Notes: generated by a model from the letters alone, not told the origin. 64,000 nucleotides of DNA from Chryseobacterium sp. JV274 (GCF_903969135.1 NZ_LR824569.1:2232001-2296000), one strand, 5' to 3'; numbered from the stretch's first letter, positions 9,740 to 18,083 are shown. Numbers and translations are program-made.

Positions 9740-12640
9740 TTAATTAGGCTTATCATCTGTCAGCTCAAATCCCCAATCTTTTCCTTTTTGGGTGGCCGGG
9801 ATACCTTTAGTCATCCAGACCGGAGCTTTAGCACCTTTAAGATAGTAATCAAAAAACTGCTGTTCACGGATTTGGATATCCTTTCTGTTCTGACGTTTTA
9901 CAAGGTTGTGATCATCACCGTTATAATTAAGAAGCCATACCGGTTTTCCGAGACGACGCAACGCAGTAAACATCTCAATTCCCTGATACCATGGCACTGC
10001 TCCATCTTTATCATTACTCATAATAACAACCGGAGTTTGTACTTTATCAATGGTAAAAAGCGGTGAATTTTTAATATAAAGATCTGGAGCTTCCCATAGA
10101 TTTTTCCCTAATCTACTCTGCGATTTCTCATACTGAAATTGCCTGTTCATCCCCGATGTCCATCGGATTCCGCCATATGCAGACGTCATGTTTACAACAG
10201 GAGCACCACTCCATGCTGCTGCATACATATTGGTATGAGCAATAAGATACGCTACCTGATAACCACCCCAGCTTTGCCCCTGAATTCCGATTTTAGTACC
10301 ATCTACCCAGGAATTTTGTTTTAATTTTTCAACACCGGAATTAATGTATTCCATTGCAGATTCTCCGGGAAGACCATCGGTATATGAAATATCAGGAGTG
10401 AAAACCAGATATCCGTTGCTTACGAAATAAGAAATATTCAATCTTGAAGGCGTTGGAGCCGGTGCTACATAACGGTTCAGATTATCCGAAAGTTTTTCAT
10501 AGAAATAGACAATCATAGGATATTTTTTATTCGGATCGAAATTTTCAGGTTTGTATAAAACTCCTGTAGATGTATTTCCTTTTGGTGTTGTCCAGTTTAC
10601 CAATTCGTCTGTACCCCAATTATAATGGTTTTGCTGTGGATTGGTATCACTCAGCTTTTGTTGTTCTGAGAAATCTGATGTTGAAAAAATATTCGGAGAA
10701 TCAGTGTATGATTCTTTTACTACAATATATTCTTCTGCATTTTTCGCTTTTTGAAGGCTTCTATATCCCCAGACATTTTCCATCTGGATTTTTACCGGAT
10801 CAGAACTCGACTGAACAGATGTTTTAAAAATCCCATTCGCTTTGGATGTATTATCAAATGCTGATAAGTAAATGACAGATTTTCGGTTTAAGCTTTTAAT
10901 ATCTTTATCCAGATCGTAGGTATCAAATGTTATTTTATTTTTACGACCAAATCCGTTAGTGATATTTCTTGGTTTTTTTGAACCGTTCAGGAAAAATTCC
11001 CAAAGATCAAAACGGTCTTTGATAATCACAGATTCATCATTATTTGTCCATGATGCGATGCCATAAGAATTTGGAAAATCCGGCATATCAAACTCTTCAT
11101 CCACAAAGGAAACAGGTATTTCGCTGCTTAAAGGCAGTATTTGCTTTGTTTTCACATTATAACTCAGCCATTTCCCTTTTTCTCTGTCAAAAATCACAAC
11201 GAATTTCCCAAGTGGAGATACAGCAACCGAGCCATTCAGATTCTGAATAATTTCCGTTCTCTCACCTGTTTTATTATCAATCAGAAAATACGTTTTCTTT
11301 GTTGCACCTTCCCATTGCGAAGAAATACGGTTATTCAAACTTGTAATACCCAATGCAAATTCAGCATTTCCTTCGTTTACCAATCGTAATGTATCCAGGT
11401 CTTCAGCGTCAATATTTCTAAAGAAGTCCGGTTTTTCCGTCTGCATTACCGCAGCATAAGATTTTTTCAGATCATTTTTCAATTCTTTTAGCTGTACTGT
11501 TTGCAGATAATCATCTTTATAATTCCAGATATCTACAACCGCATGATCATTTGCAATCATCGCAGTATCTTTTGCTATAGGTTTTGGAGCAACGCCGAAA
11601 TACAGCTGCTTTCCATTTTTACTGAATAAGGGTAAACGGTTTTCAGAAATCACCCAATTCTTCTTCATCTGTGAGTTTTCATTGGTGACCGTTTCTTTTT
11701 TATTTCCTTTAAAATTAAAGTAATACAGCTGATACAATTTCACCAGGTCATTTTGTGCAGAAGAAGTTCCTACAAATGCCAGCTGGTTACCCTCTTCATC
11801 AAAAGATAATTGTGAAAAATCCCCTTCCATTTCTGAAATATTAGTTACAGTCCCTTTTTGAAGATCTACAACCTGTACCGTTTGAAATGCAAATTTCTTT
11901 GGCTTTGATTTGTCGCTATCCTTCTTGTCTGCAGATTTTTCATCTTCAGAATCCTTCCCTTCTTTTTTATCCTTTTTAGGTTTTTCTTCCGGTTTTTTAG
12001 TCACAAAAACAAGCTGTTTTCCATTTTTGCTGAATTCATAGCGGATTACATTATCATATTCTGTAGTTTTCCCGTCCAAAAGATTTCGCACAACCAGCTG
12101 CAAAGGTTTTACATTTTTATCTTCATCCTTATTATCATCCCCATCTTCTTTATCAGAAGTATCGTCTGAAGATTTATCTTTTGTATTTTCCAGCAGATAA
12201 GCAACGTAGGAACCAGCTTTTTCAGGAATTTTAAAAGATTTTACATTAGGAATTTTCTCTGTTTTATTATTTAAAAAATCAACAACTGCAAGGCTGTCTT
12301 TTGTTAATTTATTTTTTTTAAGCTTTTTATCTTTTACCGCTTTTATATCTTTATACTGCGGACGGATCTGAAAAACAGCAAATCTGGAATCATTCGTAAA
12401 ATCTACTTTTGTTCCTCTTGCAAACTTCTTTGTCATTTTATTTTTTACGGAATATAAAGAAAGGCTAGAATTTCCTTCCTGAGCATCCACAGAATAGGCA
12501 ATCCATTTTCCGTCATTGGAAATTTTTCTTGCCCCAATATTTTGCCAACTGTCATAAACAGAATGGTCTAAAGGCTTTTTCTGTCCATAGACCCAGCAGG
12601 TCACCATGAGCAGAATAAAAACTGTACATTTCAACTTCAT
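9740..12640 (-). CDS. Secreted S9 family serine peptidase (prolyl oligopeptidase-like)
   Basis: Predicted exported serine peptidase. The 966 residues start with a signal peptide (MKLKCTVFILLMVTCWVYGQ). Residues about 20-640 form a long beta-propeller-like part with WD-like repeats and a highly charged low-complexity insert rich in Lys, Asp and Glu (about 160-240). The C-terminal alpha/beta hydrolase domain holds GQSWGGY with Ser790, SNDKDG with Asp877 or Asp879, and GDDHN with His911 as the likely triad. Such enzymes usually release dipeptides or cleave after proline; specificity cannot be read here. Probably periplasmic, as there is no lipobox and no type 9 sorting domain at the C-terminus. 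Single-gene unit. Confidence 0.88.
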   Translation of the reverse strand: MKLKCTVFILLMVTCWVYGQKKPLDHSVYDSWQNIGARKISNDGKWIAYSVDAQEGNSSLSLYSVKNKMTKKFARGTKVDFTNDSRFAVFQIRPQYKDIKAVKDKKLKKNKLTKDSLAVVDFLNNKTEKIPNVKSFKIPEKAGSYVAYLLENTKDKSSDDTSDKEDGDDNKDEDKNVKPLQLVVRNLLDGKTTEYDNVIRYEFSKNGKQLVFVTKKPEEKPKKDKKEGKDSEDEKSADKKDSDKSKPKKFAFQTVQVVDLQKGTVTNISEMEGDFSQLSFDEEGNQLAFVGTSSAQNDLVKLYQLYYFNFKGNKKETVTNENSQMKKNWVISENRLPLFSKNGKQLYFGVAPKPIAKDTAMIANDHAVVDIWNYKDDYLQTVQLKELKNDLKKSYAAVMQTEKPDFFRNIDAEDLDTLRLVNEGNAEFALGITSLNNRISSQWEGATKKTYFLIDNKTGERTEIIQNLNGSVAVSPLGKFVVIFDREKGKWLSYNVKTKQILPLSSEIPVSFVDEEFDMPDFPNSYGIASWTNNDESVIIKDRFDLWEFFLNGSKKPRNITNGFGRKNKITFDTYDLDKDIKSLNRKSVIYLSAFDNTSKANGIFKTSVQSSSDPVKIQMENVWGYRSLQKAKNAEEYIVVKESYTDSPNIFSTSDFSEQQKLSDTNPQQNHYNWGTDELVNWTTPKGNTSTGVLYKPENFDPNKKYPMIVYFYEKLSDNLNRYVAPAPTPSRLNISYFVSNGYLVFTPDISYTDGLPGESAMEYINSGVEKLKQNSWVDGTKIGIQGQSWGGYQVAYLIAHTNMYAAAWSGAPVVNMTSAYGGIRWTSGMNRQFQYEKSQSRLGKNLWEAPDLYIKNSPLFTIDKVQTPVVIMSNDKDGAVPWYQGIEMFTALRRLGKPVWLLNYNGDDHNLVKRQNRKDIQIREQQFFDYYLKGAKAPVWMTKGIPATQKGKDWGFELTDDKPN

Positions 12641-12720
12641 CTTTAAAAAATTTTTAATAATTAAAAGTAAGATATTTCTTTGACAAATCTATAGGATAAG
12701 ACTGTTTCACGTTGAAAAAA

Positions 12721-12733
12721 TGCCATTCTGTCA
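12721..12733. promoter_or_regulatory. TGNCA-N3-TGNCA palindrome upstream of htpG
   Basis: TGCCATTCTGTCA lies 57 bases before the htpG start. It matches the site at 9652 in 12 of 13 bases, and both are preceded by an A run and followed by a TTT stretch. A link to a heat-shock or protein-stress regulator is inferred from the htpG context. Confidence 0.5.
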
Positions 12734-12790
12734 CTTTCTTCCGCATGGTATTTTTTTTGAGAAGTATCTTGAACAATTAAAATATAAAAT

Positions 12791-14686
12791 ATGATGACTA
12801 AAGGAAATATTAATGTATCTGTGGAAAATATTTTCCCACTAATTAAAAAATTTCTTTACAGTGACCACGAAATATTCTTAAGAGAATTGATCTCCAATGC
12901 AACAGATGCTACTTTAAAATTAAAGCATTTAACAAGCATCGGAGAAGCAAAAGTGGAATACGGAAATCCGAAACTTGAAGTTAAAATTGATAAAGACCAG
13001 AAAACTTTACGCATTATCGACCAGGGTATTGGTATGACTGGTGAAGAGGTTGAAAAATACATCAATCAGGTTGCTTTTTCAGGGGCTGAAGAGTTTTTGG
13101 AGAAATATAAAGATTCTGCGAAAGATTCAGGAATTATCGGACATTTCGGTCTTGGATTCTACTCTGCGTTCATGGTGGCTGAAAAGGTTGAAATTGTTAC
13201 AAAGTCTTATAAAGATGAACCGGCAGTACGTTGGATCTGTGATGGAAGCCCGGAATTCACTCTTGAAGAAACTACTGACAAAACAGACAGAGGTACAGAG
13301 ATTATCCTTCATATTGCAGAAGATTCTGTAGAATTTTTAGAAGAAGGAAAAATCCGCGAATTGTTATTAAAGTATAACAAATTCATGCCTGTTCCTATTA
13401 AATTCGGGACAAAAACACATACGCTTCCATTACCGGAAGACGCTCCTGAAGATGCTGTGGCTGAAACAGAAGAGGTAGACAATATTATCAATAATCCGGT
13501 ACCAGCGTGGACGATTGCTCCAAACGAACTGACCAACGAAGATTATATGAAGTTCTACCACGAACTGTATCCTATGCAGTTTGAGGAACCATTATTCAAT
13601 ATTCACCTGAATGTTGATTATCCTTTCAATCTTACCGGAGTTCTTTTCTTCCCGAAACTGAGCAACAACCTGAATATTGACAAGGATAAAATACAATTAT
13701 ATCAAAATCAGGTTTTTGTAACAGATGAAGTAAAAGGTATCGTTCCGGACTTCCTGATGCTTCTGAGAGGCGTCATAGATTCTCCGGATATTCCTTTGAA
13801 CGTTTCCCGTTCTTATCTTCAGGCTGATGGTGCTGTGAAGAAGATCTCATCTTACATCACGAAAAAAGTAGCCGACAAAATGGCTTCTTTAATCAACGAA
13901 AACCGTGAAGACTATGAGCAAAAATGGAATGACATAAAGATCGTTATTGAGTACGGAATTGTTACAGAAGAAAAATTTGCTGAAAAAGCAGACAAATTCA
14001 CACTATATCCTACAACAGACGGAAAGTATTTCCTTTGGGATGAATTGGTTGAAAAAATCAAGCCTGTACAAACGGATAAAGACAATAAACTGGTTGTACT
14101 ATATGCTACCAATGCCGATGAGCAGCACAGCTACATCCAATCTGCAAAGGATAAAGGATATGAAGTTCTGTTATTAGACTCACCTATCACTCCACATGTT
14201 ATCCAGAAGCTGGAAACATCAAAAGAAAATATCTCTTTTGCAAGAGTAGATGCAGATCACGTGAATAACCTGATCAAAAAAGATGAGCCCGTAATTTCGA
14301 AACTGAATGAAACGGAAAAAGAGTCTCTGAAAAAGAATGTTGAAGAAGCTATTCAGGATTCTAAGTTTACCGTTCAGCTTGAAGATCTTGACAGTAATGA
14401 TGCTCCATTTACCATTACCCAACCTGAATTCATGAGAAGAATGAAGGAAATGCAGGCTACAGGCGGAGGCGGAATGTTCGGAATGGGAGGTTTCCCGGAG
14501 ATGTACAATCTTGTGGTAAACTCCAACAGTGAACTTTCTAATCAGATTTTAAAAACTGAGAATGCTGAAGAGAAAGAAAGCCTGATCAAATATGCTTTGG
14601 ATCTTGCCAAGCTTTCACAAAACTTACTGAAAGGAAAAGACCTGACAGATTTTATACAGAGAAGCTATAAGCAACTTGAAAAATAA
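12791..14686 (+). CDS. htpG: Molecular chaperone HtpG (Hsp90)
   Basis: Cytosolic ATP-dependent chaperone acting on late folding intermediates. The 631 residues show the Hsp90 ATP-binding motifs: ELISNATDA near residue 34, IIDQGIGMTGEE with the conserved DxGxG, GHFGLGFYSAFMVA, and GTEIILH. The middle domain contains GVLFFPKL and LPLNVSRSYLQAD, and the C-terminal dimerisation domain ends in LTDFIQRSYKQLEK. A short glycine- and methionine-rich insert (GGGGMFGMGGF) lies in the C-terminal third. Two adjacent ATGs (12791 and 12794) are possible starts. It is a single-gene unit with a palindromic motif upstream and a terminator downstream. Confidence 0.95.
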   Translation: MMTKGNINVSVENIFPLIKKFLYSDHEIFLRELISNATDATLKLKHLTSIGEAKVEYGNPKLEVKIDKDQKTLRIIDQGIGMTGEEVEKYINQVAFSGAEEFLEKYKDSAKDSGIIGHFGLGFYSAFMVAEKVEIVTKSYKDEPAVRWICDGSPEFTLEETTDKTDRGTEIILHIAEDSVEFLEEGKIRELLLKYNKFMPVPIKFGTKTHTLPLPEDAPEDAVAETEEVDNIINNPVPAWTIAPNELTNEDYMKFYHELYPMQFEEPLFNIHLNVDYPFNLTGVLFFPKLSNNLNIDKDKIQLYQNQVFVTDEVKGIVPDFLMLLRGVIDSPDIPLNVSRSYLQADGAVKKISSYITKKVADKMASLINENREDYEQKWNDIKIVIEYGIVTEEKFAEKADKFTLYPTTDGKYFLWDELVEKIKPVQTDKDNKLVVLYATNADEQHSYIQSAKDKGYEVLLLDSPITPHVIQKLETSKENISFARVDADHVNNLIKKDEPVISKLNETEKESLKKNVEEAIQDSKFTVQLEDLDSNDAPFTITQPEFMRRMKEMQATGGGGMFGMGGFPEMYNLVVNSNSELSNQILKTENAEEKESLIKYALDLAKLSQNLLKGKDLTDFIQRSYKQLEK

Positions 14687-14694
14687 TACACAAG

Positions 14695-14725
14695 AGACTG
14701 TTTCATTTTGAAGCAGTCTTTTTTT
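14695..14725 (+). terminator. Rho-independent terminator after htpG
   Basis: An 11-bp stem with one G-T pair (14695-14705 with 14709-14719, AGACTGTTTCA/TGAAGCAGTCT), TTT loop and a T run. Confidence 0.85.
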
Positions 14726-14859
14726 ATCTTTTTAACCACAAAAGTCACAAAAGATCTTGGGCATTTAAGGTTTTATTAATTAAGTATCATACTGTTGGGA
14801 AGAGTACTTAAGCTTTTTGAAAATCTTAAATTTCCACAGATGTTTGTGGAGAATTTTTT

Positions 14860-15035
14860 GGAAAACGCAAAGACGCTATTTTTTATATAGATTATGTTTT
14901 AAGGCGCAAGGATTTTATCTTCGATAAAATTGTATCCTGCTAAGTCATGATCTATTATTCTTCCTGAAAATCTTCGATTTTCCTGCGTCTTCAAACAGTA
15001 TAAAAATAGAAATCCTTGCGCCTTTGCGTTTTTCC
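14860..15035. repeat. Palindromic intergenic repeat, copy 1
   Basis: The ends are inverted copies: GGAAAACGCAAAG at 14860 and CTTTGCGTTTTTCC at 15022-15035. A second inverted pair is nested inside: GGCGCAAGGATTT (14903-14915) with AAATCCTTGCGCC (15010-15022). A short hairpin (TTTTATC-TTC-GATAAAA) lies in the left arm. The 35 bases to the left (CACAGATGTTTGTGGA) are shared with the copy at 16478. The element fills most of the 516-base gap between htpG and the XRE gene; no gene is seen in the gap. Confidence 0.75.
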
Positions 15036-15202
15036 AACAAGACAAAACCATCTTAAAAATCATCATCAATTAACATAAATAAGATTCATATTATAAAGCT
15101 TTTCTGCATTTTCTATTCGCTTTCATTGTCTTGCTCTATATTTTTTCTGTTTTCTATTGTATAGATTATGCTTTTTTGCCATTTTTGTATAAAATGTAGG
15201 TC

Positions 15203-15595
15203 ATGCAAAAAGAAAAATTACGCGTCATCAGAAAGCAAAAAGGCTATACTCAACAACAGGTAGCTGACTTTATCGCAACGGATGTATCCAATTACAGCAG
15301 AAAAGAAAGCGGTGATGTAAGAATCGTAAAAGATGAATGGGACAAACTTGCCCGTTTCCTGGATGTACCGATTGAAGACATTTATGAGGAGGAGGAACCA
15401 ACAGTAGTTGTTAATAATGATCATCCTGTCTTTAATGACAGATCTTCTTCTGCAGGAGTAATCAGTAACCAGAATAATTATGATAATATTCCAGGAGCTA
15501 TTATTGAGAATTTACAAAACTATATTACTTTATTAAAAGAAGAAAATATAAGGCTTAAACAAGAACTGAAAAGTCTCCCAAAAGGAGGAAAATAA
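15203..15595 (+). CDS. XRE-family helix-turn-helix regulator
   Basis: Small DNA-binding protein of 130 residues. Residues about 5-60 form a Cro/C1-type helix-turn-helix (LRVIRKQKGYTQQQVADFIATDVSNYSRKESGDVRI, followed by the capping WDKLARFLDVPIEDIY). Then comes a flexible asparagine- and serine-rich linker. The tail (about 100-125, IIENLQNYITLLKEENIRLKQEL) is a predicted coiled coil, probably for dimerisation. The target is unknown. The gene stands alone, preceded by a palindromic repeat and followed by a terminator, which gives no clue to what it controls. Confidence 0.82.
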   Translation: MQKEKLRVIRKQKGYTQQQVADFIATDVSNYSRKESGDVRIVKDEWDKLARFLDVPIEDIYEEEEPTVVVNNDHPVFNDRSSSAGVISNQNNYDNIPGAIIENLQNYITLLKEENIRLKQELKSLPKGGK

Positions 15596-15622
15596 TACGG
15601 TTTAAAACTTTTAAAATATTAG

Positions 15623-15658
15623 TGTCACTCATATTAAATTATGGAGTGACATTTTTTT
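15623..15658 (+). terminator. Terminator after the XRE gene
   Basis: TGTCACTC (15623-15630) pairs with GAGTGACA (15644-15651), loop of 13, followed by seven T. Confidence 0.75.
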
Positions 15659-15684
15659 GTAAAATAATTTTAAAACAAAATGTA

Positions 15685-15863
15685 TTTTTTGACGCAAAGA
15701 ATGAATGATTCTAAGGTTTTATTTCAGGAAGCAAAGAGTTCTGACTTTGTAGCTGATGAAGCTTTGTGTGATAATGCATTCGCTTGAAAAATCAATGGAA
15801 TTGATTTCGACTTTGTCCCCTTAAAATATTAAAGAAAACAAATAAAAACTTTGCGTTAAAAAA
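15685..15863. repeat. Palindromic intergenic repeat, divergent copy
   Basis: TTTTTTGACGCAAAG (15685-15699) and CTTTGCGTTAAAAAA (15849-15863) are inverted with one mismatch. They share the CGCAAAG core of the other copies, but the interior is different. The element fills the gap between two convergent genes. Confidence 0.6.
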
Positions 15864-15888
15864 TTCTTTTATTTAAGTCCCTTGAAAC

Positions 15889-16185
15889 TTACAATTCCTC
15901 CAACGGATCCCAAAACAGCTTTTTGAAATTTTTTATTCTAAGATTTTCCACAACAATTCCTTCTTTTTCCAGCTTAGGCTGAAATTCCGGAACAGATAAA
16001 ACTCCTGAGCTTGATATGACACGGTGAGCAGGAACATCTTTCGGGCATCCTCCCATCGCTTTTCCTACATGTCTTGAATGGTTAGGATAGCCAACTGCTT
16101 TTGCTATGGCACCATAGGTAGAAACTCTTCCTTTGGGAATAAGTCTTGCTACTTCGTATACCTGTTGTTTAAAAATCTCGTCCAT
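15889..16185 (-). CDS. Alkyltransferase-like protein (MGMT fold without the active Cys)
   Basis: The 98 residues match the C-terminal DNA-binding domain of O6-alkylguanine-DNA alkyltransferases: VARLIPKGRVSTYGAIAKAVG with the arginine finger region, then HVGKAMGG and the active-site loop. In the repair enzyme this loop is PCHRV; here it is PAHRV, with Ala53 in place of the nucleophilic Cys. Such alkyltransferase-like proteins bind alkylated guanine without removing the alkyl group and, in studied cases, hand the lesion to nucleotide excision repair. That role is assumed for this one by homology. It is a single gene flanked by intergenic repeats. Confidence 0.88.
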   Translation of the reverse strand: MDEIFKQQVYEVARLIPKGRVSTYGAIAKAVGYPNHSRHVGKAMGGCPKDVPAHRVISSSGVLSVPEFQPKLEKEGIVVENLRIKNFKKLFWDPLEEL

Positions 16186-16274
16186 ATCAAATTGTTATTT
16201 TTAGCTGGCTTTCTTTTTTTGCATCATTTTTGAACTCTCTTAAGCTCGATGATGTTTCATTAAAAGATAAAGAT

Positions 16275-16421
16275 ATGAAAAAATCATTTTTCAGGCTGTT
16301 GAATGCAGTTAATAAAAAGGTGCTTCCGAAGTTGAGTAAGAAGGATCCTAATCAATTGACGAAAGTTGAGAAAGGTATTCTTGCGTATCGGTATTTTGTA
16401 CTGGTGAATTCTTTAGATTGA
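16275..16421 (+). CDS. Small basic protein of unknown function
   Basis: A 48-residue ORF starting MKKSFFRLLNAVNKKVLP, lysine- and leucine-rich in its first half, then KDPNQLTKVEKGILAYRYFVLVNSLD. It gives the impression of a conserved small flavobacterial protein with a predicted amphipathic helix at each end, but I cannot name a family. The frame could be extended to a TTG at 16230; ATG 16275 follows AAAGATAAAG and is more natural. It is divergent from the alkyltransferase-like gene (89 bases between starts). Confidence 0.55.
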   Translation: MKKSFFRLLNAVNKKVLPKLSKKDPNQLTKVEKGILAYRYFVLVNSLD

Positions 16422-16477
16422 TTTTTTTATTTGACCACAGATGACACAGATTTTCACAGATGCTTGTGGAGTTTTTT

Positions 16478-16494
16478 GGAAAACGCAAAGACGC
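16478..16494 (+). repeat. Half of a palindromic intergenic repeat
   Basis: GGAAAACGCAAAGACGC equals the left end of the element at 14860, including the preceding CACAGATGCTTGTGGAG region (about 16456-16472). No matching right end follows; a different palindrome begins at 16535 instead. Confidence 0.65.
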
Positions 16495-16534
16495 AGGGAT
16501 ATTATCTGAGATACAAATTGAATATCACTATTTA

Positions 16535-16670
16535 TTTAAACCATTAAGCGCATTTAAGTTTTTAAGAATATTAAGAGAATAGCTAAAGCTATTTTTCAGC
16601 TGCCTGCTTTATTATTCATCAAAGATGAAACTTAATTCTTACTCTCTTCATTTTTTCTTAATGGTTTAAA
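16535..16670. repeat. Second type of intergenic inverted repeat
   Basis: TTTAAACCATTAAG (16535-16548) and CTTAATGGTTTAAA (16657-16670) are perfect 14-base inverted repeats around 108 bases that contain no gene. The region 16422-16772 is otherwise empty apart from a terminator. Confidence 0.65.
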
Positions 16671-16712
16671 GAGTTTAGTTTTCATAACATATCTATTTCC
16701 AAATCTAGCAAA

Positions 16713-16741
16713 TAAAAAGCGCTTCAAATGAATTGAAGCGC
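16713..16741 (-). terminator. Terminator of the deoxyhypusine-synthase-like gene
   Basis: GCGCTTCAA (16719-16727) pairs with TTGAAGCGC (16733-16741). The A run 16714-16718 forms the U tract on the minus strand. Confidence 0.8.
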
Positions 16742-16772
16742 CGTATTGTGATCTCTGGTGAGAATTTTATTC

Positions 16773-17747
16773 TTAAGCGTTTTCTAAGATATAAGAGAAC
16801 ATCAATGGTGCACAGATGGTTGCATCACTTTCAACGATAAATTTCGGTGTAGTGATATCAAGTTTACCCCAAGTGATTTTTTCATTCGGAACTGCTCCTG
16901 AATATGAACCGTAAGATGTTGTAGAATCAGAAATCTGGCAGAAATAAGACCAGAAAGGAATGTCATGCATTTCCATATCCTGATACAACATTGGCACAAC
17001 ACAGATAGGGAAATCTCCTGCGATACCCCCACCAATCTGGAAGAATCCAACTCCTTTACCTCCTGAATTTTTAGAATACCAGTCAGCCAAATAAGTCATA
17101 TACTCAATTCCCGATTTCATTGTAGTAGCTGTAAGCTCTCCTTTGATACAGTATGAAGCGAAGATATTACCCATTGTAGAATCTTCCCATCCCGGAACTA
17201 CGATTGGCAGATTAACTTCCGCAGCAGCAATCATCCAAGAGTTTTCTCTAGGAATTTCATAATACTGCTCCAATACTCCTGAAAGGATCATTTTGTACAT
17301 GAATTCGTGCGGGAAATATCTTTCTCCTTTAGCTTCAGCATCTTTCCAGATCTCAACGATATGTTTTTGCAATCTTCTGAAAGCTTCTTCTTCAGGGATA
17401 CAAGTATCTGTAACTCTGTTTAAACCTCTTTCTAAAAGATCCCACTCATCCTGAGCAGTCAAATCTCTGTAATGAGGAACTCTTTCATAGTGAGAGTGTG
17501 CTACAAGGTTCATTAAATCTTCTTCAAGGTTGGCACCTGTACAAGAAATAAAATCTACTTTTCCCTGACGGATCATTTCAGCAAGAATCTTCCCTAATTC
17601 AGCAGTAGACATTGCTCCTGCCAAAGTAATCATCATTTTTCCGCCATCTTTAAGATGTGCAACATATCCTTTAGAAGCATCCACCAATGCAGCTGCGTTG
17701 AAGTGCAGGTAATACTTTTCTATGAATTCAGTTATCGGTTTGCTCAT
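16773..17747 (-). CDS. Deoxyhypusine synthase family protein
   Basis: In eukaryotes and archaea this family moves the butylamine group of spermidine onto a lysine of eIF5A. Bacteria lack that target, and some bacterial members act on free polyamines, so the substrate here is open. The 324 residues show the NAD-binding parts ISCTGANLEEDLMNL, VPGWEDSTMGNIFA and GGGIAGDFPI, and the conserved SYSGAVPNEKITWGK with Lys295, equivalent to the catalytic lysine of the human enzyme. The open frame reaches 17837, but the extra N-terminus (LLYHTFFKCFDC...) is not family-like; ATG 17747 gives MSKPITEFIEKYY, the usual start. Single-gene unit with terminator. Confidence 0.85.
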   Translation of the reverse strand: MSKPITEFIEKYYLHFNAAALVDASKGYVAHLKDGGKMMITLAGAMSTAELGKILAEMIRQGKVDFISCTGANLEEDLMNLVAHSHYERVPHYRDLTAQDEWDLLERGLNRVTDTCIPEEEAFRRLQKHIVEIWKDAEAKGERYFPHEFMYKMILSGVLEQYYEIPRENSWMIAAAEVNLPIVVPGWEDSTMGNIFASYCIKGELTATTMKSGIEYMTYLADWYSKNSGGKGVGFFQIGGGIAGDFPICVVPMLYQDMEMHDIPFWSYFCQISDSTTSYGSYSGAVPNEKITWGKLDITTPKFIVESDATICAPLMFSYILENA

Positions 17748-17864
17748 TTTTTTAATTTTTGCAAAGATAAAACTTAAAAACGGAATGCAGTCAAAGCACT
17801 TGAAGAAAGTGTGATAGAGGAGTCTTTTTTTTATCATTTGTTAAATGCTAAAGTTATTTTGTTG

Positions 17865-18059
17865 GGAAACGCAAAGACGCAAAAAGTTCCCAAATATTGT
17901 GGATATTTTTAAGGCGCAAGAACATTTGGACTTCGCTAAATGTAAGTTTTTCAGCAAGGGTTGTGTATAAAGCAATCAACAGCACAAAATTTTATCGGAG
18001 ATAAAATCCTTGCATCTTAAAGCATTTAGTATATGAAAATCTTGCGTCTTCGCGTTTCC
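17865..18059. repeat. Palindromic intergenic repeat, copy 3
   Basis: GGAAACGCAAAGACGC (17865-17880) and GCGTCTTCGCGTTTCC (18044-18059) are inverted with one mismatch in 16. AAGGCGCAAG follows in the left arm, as in the copy at 14860, and a TTTATC-GGA-GATAAA hairpin lies inside. The element fills most of the gap between two genes. Confidence 0.75.
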
Positions 18060-18083
18060 AAAAATAGTTGAGCTAATAAAATA

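Noticed and set aside
12791..14686. Several opposite-strand ORFs inside htpG
   Set aside because: All are shadows of the HtpG frame with no start or ribosome context of their own.
16230..16274. TTG-started extension of the small basic ORF
   Set aside because: The ATG at 16275 gives a cleaner start and the extra residues are not convincing.
17748..17837. Extended N-terminus of the deoxyhypusine-synthase-like protein
   Set aside because: The first 30 residues are Cys- and Phe-rich without family likeness, and MSKPITEFIE is the usual start.
14860..18059. Repeat cluster read as a CRISPR array
   Set aside because: Copies are inverted pairs of about 180 bases separated by genes, not short direct repeats with equal spacers, and no cas genes are present.
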